The position numbers were made by a program, and so were the translations under genes. From QHXN01 sp963785125 (GTDB lineage Bacteria; Acidobacteriota; Blastocatellia; Pyrinomonadales; Pyrinomonadaceae), in NCBI GenBank assembly GCA_963785125.1, contig CAWATU010000006.1, positions 186,001-250,000 of the forward strand: 64,000 nt of DNA, written 5' to 3'. The notes beneath the pieces were generated by a model. That model saw only the letters and a list, made by a program, of their open reading frames with translations. It was not told the DNA's origin and searched no databases. Below, one piece after another: positions 8,357-17,374 of the stretch (positions are counted from its first letter, which is position 1; the number at the start of each line of letters is the position of its first letter).

Positions 8357-11300
8357 ATGCACGTCACACGAGTCGAGCTGGAGCAGATCAAGTCTTACGA
8401 GCGCGGCGCCTTCGCGTTCGAGCGCGGGACGACCGCCATCGTCGGCCCCAACGGCGCGGGGAAGACCACCATCCTCGAAGCCATCGCCTGGGCGCTTTTC
8501 GACGTGCTCGACTACAGCAAGGACGACTTCCTCCGCCGCGGCGCCAAGAAGGGCTCGGTGCGCGTCACCTTCCAGAGCGACCTCGACGAACGCCGCTACA
8601 CCGTCTACCGCGACACGGGCTCCGGCTACTACGTCTACGACCCCGAGCTGAAGGTCAAGCTCCAGCAAGGCAAGGCCGACGTGCGCAAGTGGCTTGACCA
8701 GCATCTCGGCGTCGAGCCGGGGGCCGACCTGCGTGCGCTCTTCCGCTCGGCCATCGGCGTCCCGCAAGGGCTCTTCACCACAGACTTCCTCCGCTCCGCC
8801 ACCGAGCGCAAATCCGCCTTCGACCGCCTGCTCAAAGTCGAAGAGTACCGCGAATCCTCCGACCGTCTGCGCGACACAACCAACCTCATCAACGAGCGCA
8901 TAGGCGACGCGCGCGTCCGCATCGGCGCGGCCGAGGCGCAGCTCGCGCGCTACGAGGTCGCAGTCGAAGAGCAGAAGGGCGCGCGTGTCCGGGTCGAAGA
9001 GTTGACCGCAACACTCTCGTCCTTACAACGTGAGACGGAGGAGCGCGAGCGCGCCGTGGGCGTTCTGGACGAGGCCGAGCGGCGTGTCGCAGAGTCGCGC
9101 GCCGTGGCCGACCGGCTCGAAGTCGAGAAGGATTCGGCCGCGCGTCGTCTGAAGGATTTGCAGGGTGGGCTCGCCGACGCGCGCCGCGCCGACGCGCGCC
9201 AGCGCGCGACCGCCGAAGACTCGCGCGCGCACCTTGAAGCGCTCGAACGCCTGCGCGGGCTCGAATCAGAGCGCGCCGAGCGCGACCGCCTGCGCGCCGA
9301 AGCCGCGGACGCCGCGCGCATGACCGCCTCGGCCGAGTCGGACGTGCGCCGCCTCGACGACGCGCTCCGCCGCGCGCGCGAATCCGCGGCCGCGCTCGCC
9401 GAGATAGAGAAGGACGTGTCGGCGCAGGGCGAGCTTGAGCGCGAGCGTGAACGGCTCCGCGACCTGCTCGCGCAGGCGCGCGCCGCCGCCGAACGGCTCG
9501 CGCATCTCGACCGCGAGTTGGCAGCGCTGCGCAAATCCCATGTGGAACTTTCAAAGCGCGTGCGTGCGGCCGAAGGCTTCGCAGGGGCGCAGGAGCGCGC
9601 GGACAAGCTTGAGAGCGAGCGCCTCGGCATTGAAACTCGTCTGAGCAGACTCGAACAGGACCTCACGTCACACAAGCACCTGACGGCGCAGCGGCGCGAG
9701 GCGGCGCGTGAGGCCGAGCGCCTGCGCCGCAGCGTCACCGCGCTCGAACGCGAGGCGCGCGAGTTCGAGCAGTCGGCCGCCGCCGCCGCGCGACTCGGCG
9801 AGTTGGAAGAGCGCGACCTTAAGTTGAGAGACAGGCTCGCCGACCTGCGCGTTGCCATCAAGCGCGACGAGAAGATGAGCGAGCGCATCGGCGGTGGCCG
9901 TCACTGCCCCATCCTCGACCAGCCGTGTAAGAACCTCGCCGAAGAGGGGCGCACCTTCGACGAATACCTCGGCGAACAGCTCACGAGTAATCGCGCGCTC
10001 TTCTCCAAAGTCGAGCGCGAGGCCGACGCGCTCGCGCTCGAAGTCCGCGCGGCGCGCGACGCGGAGAGGGCGGCGGCACGTACCGAGACGACGCGCGTCA
10101 GACTCGCGCATGAGCGCGAGTTGCTGGCAGAGCGCGAGTCGTCGCTCGCGACGCTGGACGCCGAGCTGGGGAAACTCTCGGGCGCGAGCGAGAAGCTGCG
10201 CGACGAGTTGCAGGCCGAGATGTCGGGCATCGACATGGTCTGGCGCACGGCGCGCGAGGAGGCGATGAAGTACGCGGAGCTTGAGTCCTCGCGGACACGG
10301 CTCGCGGAGATAGAAGAAGAGGGCAAGGGTAAGCGCGACGAGCGCGAGCAGGTCGCCGCGGCCGCGAGCGCCGAGGCCGCCCTTGCGGAAGATGCCGCCG
10401 GAGTCGAGCGTCGTCTGCGCGAACTCGGCGACCCGCGCGCGCGCGCCGCCGCGCTTGGGCTCGAAGCGGGACGCGAGCAGGAGCTTCTGCGCGAGTCGCA
10501 GGGCGCGCGTGATGCGCTCGAAACTTTACAGAAGCAGGCGAGCGCGCTCGACAAGCGGCTGAAGAAGTTCGAACAGCTCGACGCGGCGTGGGCCGAAGCC
10601 TCGGCCCGTCGCGACCAGACGGCGCAGGCGCACCGCGAGCACCTCGAATCCGCCTCGCTCGCCTCGACATTGCCCGAGCGCGAGCGCGAGGCGGCCGAGG
10701 CCGAAGCGCGTGCCGCGCAGGCGACGAAAGACGCCGAGGCCGCGCGCGAGGAGCACACGAAGGCCCTCGGCTCATACGACCGCGCGCGACACGCGTCGGA
10801 GCAGGGGCTTCTGTCACTCGCGCGCTCGAACATGGCGAAGACGGAGGCCCAACTCGAAGCCGCACGCGAGCGCGAGGAGTCGCTCACGGCCGAGGTCGCG
10901 CGTTTGGATGAGGTGCGCGATTCGATGCGCGAGGAGTTGTCGGCGCTCGAACGTCTGCGCGGTCTTCACGAGGCGACCGACTTCATCCGCGACACGCTGC
11001 GCAAGGCCGGCCCGCTCGTCACAGAGAGCTATCTCTATAACATCTCCATCGACGCCAACCAGCTCTACCGCGAGATCACGGGCGAGGGCGGGCGCGCGCT
11101 CCGTTGGACGAAGGACTACGACATCGTGCTCGAAGAGGAGGGGCACGACCGCCCCTTCGTCAGCCTCTCCGGCGGCGAGCAGATGGTGGCGGCCCTCTCC
11201 GTTCGCCTCGCGCTCCTCAAACAGCTCTCCGACATCCGCGTCGCCTTCTTCGACGAACCCACGGTCAACATGGACGCCGAGCGGCGCGAGCGCCTCGCGC

Positions 11301-11422
11301 AGCAGATCGGACAGGTCAGGGACTTCGACCAGCTCTTCGTCATCTCCCACGACGACACCTTCGAGCAGAGCGTGGATCACGTCGTCCCCGTCGCGCGCGA
11401 AGAGGTGGGAGAAGCAGCGTGA
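8357..11422 (+). CDS. SbcC/Rad50-like SMC-family ATPase
   Basis: 1021 residues. The N-terminal ATPase lobe begins MHVTRVELEQIKSYERG with Walker A GPNGAGKTT (~33-41). Two long charged coiled coils (~180-500 and ~540-850) are separated by a hinge containing CPILDQPC (C517, C524). The C-terminal lobe has the ABC signature SLSGGEQ (~935), Walker B VAFFDEPTV (~964) and switch His in ISHDD (~996). This is the Rad50/SbcC layout, in which the two cysteines form a zinc hook joining two molecules. The hook here is C-x6-C rather than the usual CxxC. SbcC normally works with the nuclease SbcD, but no SbcD gene is next to it; the downstream, overlapping gene is an RNase H. A role in DNA end or R-loop processing is inferred. 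Confidence 0.88.
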   Translation: MHVTRVELEQIKSYERGAFAFERGTTAIVGPNGAGKTTILEAIAWALFDVLDYSKDDFLRRGAKKGSVRVTFQSDLDERRYTVYRDTGSGYYVYDPELKVKLQQGKADVRKWLDQHLGVEPGADLRALFRSAIGVPQGLFTTDFLRSATERKSAFDRLLKVEEYRESSDRLRDTTNLINERIGDARVRIGAAEAQLARYEVAVEEQKGARVRVEELTATLSSLQRETEERERAVGVLDEAERRVAESRAVADRLEVEKDSAARRLKDLQGGLADARRADARQRATAEDSRAHLEALERLRGLESERAERDRLRAEAADAARMTASAESDVRRLDDALRRARESAAALAEIEKDVSAQGELERERERLRDLLAQARAAAERLAHLDRELAALRKSHVELSKRVRAAEGFAGAQERADKLESERLGIETRLSRLEQDLTSHKHLTAQRREAAREAERLRRSVTALEREAREFEQSAAAAARLGELEERDLKLRDRLADLRVAIKRDEKMSERIGGGRHCPILDQPCKNLAEEGRTFDEYLGEQLTSNRALFSKVEREADALALEVRAARDAERAAARTETTRVRLAHERELLAERESSLATLDAELGKLSGASEKLRDELQAEMSGIDMVWRTAREEAMKYAELESSRTRLAEIEEEGKGKRDEREQVAAAASAEAALAEDAAGVERRLRELGDPRARAAALGLEAGREQELLRESQGARDALETLQKQASALDKRLKKFEQLDAAWAEASARRDQTAQAHREHLESASLASTLPEREREAAEAEARAAQATKDAEAAREEHTKALGSYDRARHASEQGLLSLARSNMAKTEAQLEAAREREESLTAEVARLDEVRDSMREELSALERLRGLHEATDFIRDTLRKAGPLVTESYLYNISIDANQLYREITGEGGRALRWTKDYDIVLEEEGHDRPFVSLSGGEQMVAALSVRLALLKQLSDIRVAFFDEPTVNMDAERRERLAQQIGQVRDFDQLFVISHDDTFEQSVDHVVPVAREEVGEAA

Positions 11423-11880
11423 AGGAAGTCCTCATCTACTGCGACGGGTCGAGCCTCGGCAACGGGCGCGACGACCCGCGCGCGGCGGCCGTGGCGCTGC
11501 TGGGGTTTCGCGGCGTGTGGCGCGCGTTCGGCGAGTATCTGGGCGAGGCGACAAACCAGCAGGCAGAGGTCGCGGCGGCCGCGCTCGGGTTGGAGCAGTT
11601 GCGCGAGCCGTGCCGCGTGACCGTCATGTCCGATTCGCGCTACGTCGTCGAGACGATGTCGGGGCGCTTCCGCCGCAAGTCGAACCACGACTGGTGGGCG
11701 CGGCTCGACAAAGCTTCGGCGCAGCACCAGATCAAATGGCAGTGGCTCAAAGGCCACGCCGGCCACGTCGCGCAGGAGGCGGTGGACAAGGCCGCACGCC
11801 GCATCGCCGCCGCCGGCCACGCCGACGAAACCGCCCTCAGCGACGCCGCCACCACGGCCGCCGAGGGTATGAAGGACTGA
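11419..11880 (+). CDS. RNase H-fold ribonuclease (RNase HI-like)
   Basis: 153 residues from GTG 11419, overlapping the SbcC-like stop codon as GTGA, so translation is probably coupled. Catalytic acidic residues of RNase HI are in place: D9 (IYCDGSS), E50 (QQAE), D72 (MSDSRYV) and D123 (EAVDKAA), with the handle His in WLKGHAGH (H113). It should cut the RNA strand of RNA-DNA hybrids. The conserved Asn-Glu before the last Asp is replaced by Gln-Glu. The tail (~130-153, AGHADETALSDAATTA) is short and likely disordered. Pairing with a Rad50-like ATPase suggests a shared role in hybrid or break processing. Confidence 0.85.
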   Translation: MKEVLIYCDGSSLGNGRDDPRAAAVALLGFRGVWRAFGEYLGEATNQQAEVAAAALGLEQLREPCRVTVMSDSRYVVETMSGRFRRKSNHDWWARLDKASAQHQIKWQWLKGHAGHVAQEAVDKAARRIAAAGHADETALSDAATTAAEGMKD

Positions 11881-11966
11881 GCGGAAGTTTCGCCGCCCGC
11901 CCGTTAGCCAAGCAGGGACGTACAGGCTAAAATCTCCTTTCCCCGGCCGCACGAACCGTTTTCCCG

Positions 11967-13988
11967 ATGAGTGTGAGAATTCAAACGACGGCGCGCGCGC
12001 GCGCGTGGCTTCTGTGCCTCGCGTGCGCGGCCGTGTGCGCGGCGGGAGCGGGGGCGGGCGCGCAGGCCGAGCGGGCTTGGGCTTGGCAGAACCCTCTGCC
12101 GCAGGGGAACGCGATTCACGCCGTGCGTTTCGCAGCCGACAAGCAGTCGGGGTGGGCCGTCGGCGCCGACGGCGTCATCCTGCACACGTCGGATGGTGGC
12201 TTCCGCTGGGAGGAGCAGCAGACGCCCGCGCCGGTGCCGCTCTACGGGCTCTACGTGCGCGACGCGAAACACGCGGTGGCGGTCGGCGCGCGCGGCGTGG
12301 TGCTGACGACGGATGACGGCGGTGGTCGCTGGGCGCTGCGGCCCTCGGGCGGGAAGCCCGCGAAGAACGCGACGCCCGTGCGCGAGGGGGCCAACCACCT
12401 CTTCGGTGTGGCCTTCGCGCCCGACGCCACGCACGGCTGGGCCGTGGGGAGCTACGGCGAAATTTTGAAGACGGCCGACGGCGGGCGCACGTGGGCCGTG
12501 CAGGCGCCGGGCGTGCGCGCGCATCTCTACTCGGTCGCCTTCGCAGACCCCTCGAACGGTGTCGCGGCCGGCGCCGACGGCGTGCTCGTCGTCACGCACG
12601 ACGGCGGGCAGACGTGGCTCGAACGCACGCAGAAGTCGGGACTGCCCTTCACCTCGGTCGCCTTCGCGGGCGGCAAGGACGCGGCCGTCGCCGTGGGAAT
12701 GGGCGGCACCATCTATCGCACGGCCGACGGCGGCGACACATGGAGCGCGGTCGAGAACATTCTGCGCACAGACCTGCTCTCGGTCTTCTTCACGGACGCG
12801 CGCCACGGCTGGGTGACGGGCGACGAGGGGCAAGTTCTCTCGACGGGCGACGGGGGCGCGACGTGGTTCCCCGTCAGCGTCAAGACGCGCCCGCGTTTGA
12901 CCTCCGTCCACTTCGCCGACGAGACGACGGGTTGGGCCGCGGGGCGCGACGGGCTCATCCTGCGCACGGACGACGGCGGCATTGACTGGCGGCGCCTGAC
13001 CGAAGGCGGGCGCGAAGACCTCGCGGACATCTACTTCTTAGACTCTGAGCGCGGGTGGGCGGTCGGCTCGCGCGGCCGAGTCCTCTACACCTCGACGGGC
13101 GGCAGGCGTTGGGCGCCGCGCCTGACAGGGACGGCGTCGCGCCTGTTCGGCGTCTGCTTCGCCGACGAGCTGCGCGGCGTGGTCGTCGGCGAGAAGGCGA
13201 CGCTGCTGCGCACGGGTGACGCCGGCATCACGTGGGAGAAGGTTCTGCTCGACGTGGACGAAGACCTCTTCGGCGTCAGCCTCTTCGACGCGAACCGCGG
13301 GCTCGCCGTTGGCGCGCAGGGCCGGATTCTGCGTACCGAAGACGGCGGGGAGAGTTGGCACGCGCGTCCGTCTTCGACACGTCGTTGGCTGGAGGCGGTC
13401 GCGTACGCGGACGAGAAGGTGGCGGTCGCGGTCGGGTCGCAGGGGACGCTCGTGCGGAGCGAGGACGGCGGCGACACCTGGGCGCAGATTAATTTGAACG
13501 CGCGCGAGTGGCTTTACGGCGTGGCGTTCGCCGACGCTTTGCGCGGCTACGCCGTCGGCGAGCGCGGCCTCATCCTGCGCACGGACAACGGCGGGAAGAG
13601 TTGGAAGGATCAGGAGACGGGGGTCAAGCTCAACCTCTACTCGGTGGCGGCGGCCTCGCGTCTGGACGTGCTGGTGGTGGGCGATCAGGGGCGCGTGTTA
13701 CAGACGCGCGACGGCGGCGAGACATGGCTGGGCTTGCCGACCGTGACGAGCGCGGCGCTCTTCGGCGCGGCCTACCACGGCGGCACCGCGGCGTGGGTGG
13801 CGGGACGCGGCGGCACAATACTCAAGCGCACCGACTCGGTCGCGACGGTCAAAATCCCGCTCCCCAAAATCCCACCGTCCATGCGCGGCGCGCCGCCCAA
13901 GCTCAAGCCCGGCGAAGAGGCCGACACGCTCGCCCCCGTCATCGAAGACGACATCCCGCGCGCGACGCCGCCCAAGCTCAAGCCCTGA
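11967..13988 (+). CDS. Secreted YCF48/BNR-type beta-propeller protein
   Basis: 673 residues with an N-terminal signal peptide (hydrophobic to about residue 33). The mature part is about a dozen ~45-residue repeats of the form GWAVG-x-x-G-x-I-L-x-T-x-DGG-x-x-W (examples: GWAVGADGVILHTSDGG, GYAVGERGLILRTDNGG). These are BNR/Asp-box blades as in YCF48, the photosystem II assembly factor, and sialidases; the repeat number suggests two propellers. The C-terminus is proline-rich with PPKLKP occurring twice. No catalytic residues are identifiable, so the role is probably binding or scaffolding outside the cell. A -10-like TAAAAT lies at 11928-11933. Confidence 0.85.
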   Translation: MSVRIQTTARARAWLLCLACAAVCAAGAGAGAQAERAWAWQNPLPQGNAIHAVRFAADKQSGWAVGADGVILHTSDGGFRWEEQQTPAPVPLYGLYVRDAKHAVAVGARGVVLTTDDGGGRWALRPSGGKPAKNATPVREGANHLFGVAFAPDATHGWAVGSYGEILKTADGGRTWAVQAPGVRAHLYSVAFADPSNGVAAGADGVLVVTHDGGQTWLERTQKSGLPFTSVAFAGGKDAAVAVGMGGTIYRTADGGDTWSAVENILRTDLLSVFFTDARHGWVTGDEGQVLSTGDGGATWFPVSVKTRPRLTSVHFADETTGWAAGRDGLILRTDDGGIDWRRLTEGGREDLADIYFLDSERGWAVGSRGRVLYTSTGGRRWAPRLTGTASRLFGVCFADELRGVVVGEKATLLRTGDAGITWEKVLLDVDEDLFGVSLFDANRGLAVGAQGRILRTEDGGESWHARPSSTRRWLEAVAYADEKVAVAVGSQGTLVRSEDGGDTWAQINLNAREWLYGVAFADALRGYAVGERGLILRTDNGGKSWKDQETGVKLNLYSVAAASRLDVLVVGDQGRVLQTRDGGETWLGLPTVTSAALFGAAYHGGTAAWVAGRGGTILKRTDSVATVKIPLPKIPPSMRGAPPKLKPGEEADTLAPVIEDDIPRATPPKLKP

Positions 13989-13989
13989 A

Positions 13990-14074
13990 GAGCGTGAACC
14001 GTCAAACGTAAACCGTGACGAGAAGAAGACACGCTCTTCCTCTCGTCACGGTTTACGTTTGACGGTTCACGCTC
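13990..14074. repeat. 34-bp perfect inverted repeat of heptamers between convergent genes
   Basis: The arms 13990-14023 and 14041-14074 are perfect reverse complements over 34 bp with a 17-bp loop. Each arm reads as CGTGAAC / CGTCAAA / CGTAAAC / CGTGACG units of 7 bp. It fills the gap between the ends of two convergent genes and could terminate both, although no T-run follows. Same family as the lepA upstream element. Confidence 0.9.
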
Positions 14075-14078
14075 CGCG

Positions 14079-14288
14079 TCAGTATCTGACGGGATGCGAT
14101 TTCGCGTAGCTGTAGGCGAGATAGGCCGCGATGATGTGGCAGACCCAGCCGAGCAGGCCGCCGGTGCCAATCCAGAAGCCGGGGGTGAAGAGCAGCCAGA
14201 GGATGCCCCAGAGAATCTGTCCGTTGTAGAGCTGGCCGACGCCGGGAATGATTAAGCTGAGAAAACCGGCAAGGACGGGATCGCGCAT
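14079..14288 (-). CDS. Small TM2-like membrane protein
   Basis: 69 residues. It begins MRDPVLAGFLSLIIPGVGQLYNGQ, close to the TM2-domain pattern (L-S-x-x-x-P-G-x-G-Q-x-Y-x-G), and has two hydrophobic segments (8-37, 43-60). TM2 proteins are small two-span membrane proteins of unclear function, often with a zinc-ribbon partner not present here. The start ATG at 14288 stands 68 bp downstream of the dnaX stop. Confidence 0.78.
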   Translation of the reverse strand: MRDPVLAGFLSLIIPGVGQLYNGQILWGILWLLFTPGFWIGTGGLLGWVCHIIAAYLAYSYAKSHPVRY

Positions 14289-14356
14289 CGTTACTTTACC
14301 TCCGCGCTCCTATACGCCCGCTTCGGAGGCTTTGTTCGACCAAAGAGGCTCGGGCT

Positions 14357-16465
14357 TTACTGCGGGGGCGGAGGCGGAGGCGCGTTGTCCGTGCGTCGCA
14401 CCTCGACGATCTCGGCGCGGAAGGTCTTGAGCATCTGCTGGACGAAGGGGTTGCCTTCGGCGCGCTCGCGTAAGGCGAGTTGCTCGCGCCGAGCCTCGTC
14501 GTCGGCCGTGAGCGGCTCGTCGTCCTCGGCCTCGCCCGGCGCCCGGAGCTTGATGTTGATGCCGACTTGGCGGTCGAGGACTTCGCAGCAGACTTCGCGC
14601 AGGAGCTTCTGGTTCTCTGACTTCATCAGCGTGTCGCGCAGGTGCTTGCCCTCGGGCGTGAACTCGACGCGCACCTCGTCGCCCTCGACCCACACGCGCC
14701 GCGCGCTGTCGAGCGCCACGGCGAGCAGCGGCCTGCCGCGACTTTCGAGCCCGCGCTTGAAGCGCGACACGTCGTCGCTCGCGCCAAAGCCCATCTCAAC
14801 TTTATCGACGCCGTTCGTGCCCGAGTCCGGCGCCGGAGCCTGTGCGGGGACGAGCGAGACGGGGGCGCCGACCACATCCTCGCCCGCGCGCGCTCCTTCG
14901 ACGAACGGGCGCGGCGCCTCGAAGAGCCCTTCGGCGGGCGCGTTGTCCGAGAGCGCGAACGGGGCTTCGGCCGCGCGCGCAGCCGCGCCCTCCGCGAACG
15001 AGGCGGCGCCGCCGGACTGCGCGGGCGGAGGCACAAGCTTCAGATTCGGGTTCGACGGTACCTGTGCGCGCCCGTTCGCCTGTGGCGCGATGGGAGCGGC
15101 GGGAGGAGAAGGAGGAGGCTCCGCTTCGACGCTCTTCGCTATCAGTCTTTCGGGTTCGGCGGCGACGGCCACGTCCGCGCCGGAGAAGGAGGCCGCGCCG
15201 CCGCCTCCGGCCGCGCCTCGACGCGGCGGCGTGGAAGATGAAGGGGGCGTCGAAGGTGTCGGCGGCGGGTTCGTGCCACCCGCAGGCGCGCCCCCCGTGC
15301 GCAGAGCCTCTTCGAGTGCATTAAGGCGTTCGACGATGCGGCCGAGCGGCGCGAGGCGTCGCATCTCGACGAGCTTCACCAACCCCACTTCCAACTGGAA
15401 GCGCGGGTGCGCGCCCGAACTCAGATGCGCCTCCGTGTCGGTCAGACTGTGGAAGAAGCGTACGAGGTCGGACTCAGAGAAGTCGCGCACCTCTTCGCGC
15501 AAAGCCTTCCGCTCCGACTCGGTCGCGTCGGCGAGCGCCGAGTCGCCTGCGACCTTGAAGACGAGCAGGTCGCGCAGGTGCGCGAGCAGGTCGCGGCAGA
15601 AGTTGCGCAGCTCGTGTCCGCGCGCCGAAAGCTCTTCGACGACGGCGAGCGCGTCCGCGGGCTTCTCCTCGGCCACCGCACGCATCACGCGCGCGAGCAT
15701 CTCGGAGCCCGCGAGCCCGAGCGCCGCCTCCACGTCCGAGGCTTCAATCTTTCCCTCGCTGAAACTGATGACCTGATCGAAGGCCGACTGCGCGTCGCGC
15801 ATCGAGCCCTCGCCGGCGCGCGCCACCTCGCGCACCGCGTCGTCCGTCACGTTGATCTGCTCGGCGTCGGCGATGAGCCGCAAACGCTCACTGATCTTCG
15901 CGGCCGAGATGGTACGAAACTCGAACTGCTGGCTGCGCGAGAGGATGGTCTCCGGCACCTTGTGCGCGTGCGTCGTCGCCATGATGAAGAGCACGCGCGG
16001 CGGCGGCTCCTCCAACGTCTTCAGCAGCGCGTTGAAGGCCGGCGTCGAGAGCATGTGAACTTCGTCGATGATGAAGACCTTGTAGCGGTCGCGCGCGGCG
16101 TGTGTGCCGATGGTGTTGATGATGACATCGCGCACGTTGTCAATGCCCGTGTTCGAGGCGGCGTCGATCTCAAGCACATCAATCGAGCGCGACTCGGCTA
16201 TCTCACGGCAGGAGGGGCAGGCATCGGGGTCGGTCGTGCGGCAGGGCGTCGCTGTGGGCTTAGGTGACTTGTGGCAGTTGACGGCCTTCGCCAGCAGGCG
16301 CGCCGTCGTCGTCTTCCCCACCCCGCGCGCGCCCGAGAAGAGGTATGCGTGATGCAAACGCTCGTGCTCGACGGCGTTCTTGAGCGTCCGCGTGATGTGC
16401 TCCTGCCCCGTGACCTCCTCGAAGGTCTGCGGGCGCCACTTGCGTGCGATGACTTGATAGGTCAC
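14357..16465 (-). CDS. dnaX: DNA polymerase III subunit gamma/tau
   Basis: 702 residues. The N-terminal AAA+ clamp-loader domain starts VTYQVIARKWRPQTFEEVTGQ, with Walker A SGARGVGKTTTARLL (~44-57), a four-cysteine zinc module (C..C..CPSC) and Walker B FIIDEVHML. Sensor and SRC-type motifs follow (SQQFEFRTI, GSMRDAQS). Domain III is present, then a long Pro/Ala/Gly-rich linker (~390-560) and a tau-like C-terminal domain that would contact polymerase alpha. The GTG start at 16465 overlaps the stop of the upstream TIR gene as GTGA. I see no A-run slippery site, so a frameshifted gamma form is not supported. It ends in a polyproline tract. Confidence 0.95.
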   Translation of the reverse strand: MTYQVIARKWRPQTFEEVTGQEHITRTLKNAVEHERLHHAYLFSGARGVGKTTTARLLAKAVNCHKSPKPTATPCRTTDPDACPSCREIAESRSIDVLEIDAASNTGIDNVRDVIINTIGTHAARDRYKVFIIDEVHMLSTPAFNALLKTLEEPPPRVLFIMATTHAHKVPETILSRSQQFEFRTISAAKISERLRLIADAEQINVTDDAVREVARAGEGSMRDAQSAFDQVISFSEGKIEASDVEAALGLAGSEMLARVMRAVAEEKPADALAVVEELSARGHELRNFCRDLLAHLRDLLVFKVAGDSALADATESERKALREEVRDFSESDLVRFFHSLTDTEAHLSSGAHPRFQLEVGLVKLVEMRRLAPLGRIVERLNALEEALRTGGAPAGGTNPPPTPSTPPSSSTPPRRGAAGGGGAASFSGADVAVAAEPERLIAKSVEAEPPPSPPAAPIAPQANGRAQVPSNPNLKLVPPPAQSGGAASFAEGAAARAAEAPFALSDNAPAEGLFEAPRPFVEGARAGEDVVGAPVSLVPAQAPAPDSGTNGVDKVEMGFGASDDVSRFKRGLESRGRPLLAVALDSARRVWVEGDEVRVEFTPEGKHLRDTLMKSENQKLLREVCCEVLDRQVGINIKLRAPGEAEDDEPLTADDEARREQLALRERAEGNPFVQQMLKTFRAEIVEVRRTDNAPPPPPPQ

Positions 16466-16938
16466 TGTTTTGTATCTGAAGAGACCTTGACGGTGTCAGG
16501 CAAGTCTGGATTCTTGGCAGGCCCGGCCTGCCCGGCCTGTTTGACGAATCCTGCGATCTCGGCCGCGAGATTCTTAGCCGGCATATGTGCCGCGTAGAAC
16601 AAGTCATGCCTCCTGAGCGGTGCTGGCAAAATTGCTAAATCGGTGGGTCTCACCACCACGGAAATGACGCGCGCCTCCCTTGTTGCTGCGGCCCCCAGGG
16701 CTACGCCCAACTCGAAGGAAGTCCACTGGCTCGACAGGTAGTCGGGTGAAATTACCAGCAGGAAAAATCGGCTCTGCTCTAAAGCGCCCTCTATATCGCG
16801 CATGAAACGGTCGCCGGCGCGAATCTCCTCCCTGTCGTACCAAGCCTTTACGCCGCGCTCTTCCAGAGCGTCAACCAGCGACCGCACAAAGGGTGCGTCT
16901 TTCTTGCTGTAAGACACGAACACGTCGTATTCAGCCAT
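16462..16938 (-). CDS. Single-domain TIR protein (second of a pair)
   Basis: 158 residues from ATG 16938 (the frame is open 17 codons further, but MAEYDVFVSYSKKD is the standard TIR start). Box 1 is YDVFVSYSKKD, box 2 region VKAWYDREEIRAGD, and the alpha-C segment WTSFELGVALG carries E76 at the position of the catalytic glutamate of TIR NAD-hydrolases. The C-terminus (~120-158) is a short tail with no other domain. Its start overlaps the preceding TIR gene by 8 bp, and its stop overlaps the dnaX start by 4 bp. Bacterial TIR proteins act in NAD+ cleavage, cyclic-ADPR signalling or phage defence; which applies here is unknown. Confidence 0.88.
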   Translation of the reverse strand: MAEYDVFVSYSKKDAPFVRSLVDALEERGVKAWYDREEIRAGDRFMRDIEGALEQSRFFLLVISPDYLSSQWTSFELGVALGAAATREARVISVVVRPTDLAILPAPLRRHDLFYAAHMPAKNLAAEIAGFVKQAGQAGPAKNPDLPDTVKVSSDTKQ

Positions 16939-17362
16939 TGTCTTGCCTCGCCTTCTCGACGCGGACGGCCAGTTGGTCGAAGTATTCATCGAGCTTGTTG
17001 ATTTCCACGAGGGTGATGCGCTTTAGGAGCGCGGGCGTCCCCTCGTCGGTCATCAACTCTTTGACGCCGAGCCCATATAATACTCCAACTATGCGCTGGC
17101 CCTGCCCCCAGACGGCCCCTATCTCAAGCCAAATGTATGGACGCTTTATCGCCCAGGGGGTGAGCAGGACGAGCAACTCTCGTGAGGCGCGCACGGCGGC
17201 GAGGATTTTATCCTCGAAGTCGTCGCCGTATTCCATATCGGCCTCGTCAAGAAAACAGATCGCGCCCCGCTCTTCCACCGCGCGCGCGAGCTGACGCGCC
17301 ACCCAGGTGTCCACTGATGAGTGTGAAATGAACACCTGAAAAACCGGGTCAGGGTTGCTCAC
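16931..17362 (-). CDS. Single-domain TIR protein (first of a pair)
   Basis: 143 residues from GTG 17362, with a perfect AGGAGG six bases upstream. FQVFISHSSVDTWVARQLA is TIR box 1, AICFLDEADMEYGDDFEDKI the middle region, and RPYIWLEIGAVWGQG carries E80 in the catalytic-glutamate position. The C-terminal part (LVEINKLDEYFDQLAVRVEKA) is helical. It differs clearly from the neighbouring TIR, so this is not a recent tandem duplication. It starts 10 bp after the VOC gene and overlaps the next TIR gene by 8 bp, giving a VOC-TIR-TIR-dnaX operon. No SLOG, SMODS or other known partner is nearby. Confidence 0.87.
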   Translation of the reverse strand: MSNPDPVFQVFISHSSVDTWVARQLARAVEERGAICFLDEADMEYGDDFEDKILAAVRASRELLVLLTPWAIKRPYIWLEIGAVWGQGQRIVGVLYGLGVKELMTDEGTPALLKRITLVEINKLDEYFDQLAVRVEKARQDNG

Positions 17363-17368
17363 GAGGAG

Positions 17369-17374
17369 CCTCCT
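17369..17374 (-). promoter_or_regulatory. Strong ribosome-binding site of the first TIR gene
   Basis: AGGAGG on the minus strand, 6 bp before GTG 17362 and overlapping the VOC stop codon (17373-17375). It fixes the GTG start and implies coupling with the upstream gene. Confidence 0.75.

Noticed and set aside
14385..15776. 463-residue plus-strand frame
   Set aside because: Antisense to dnaX; Ser/Arg-rich low-complexity translation without motifs.
14357..16465. Programmed frameshift making a gamma form of DnaX
   Set aside because: No A- or T-run slippery site followed by a hairpin was seen at the expected place.
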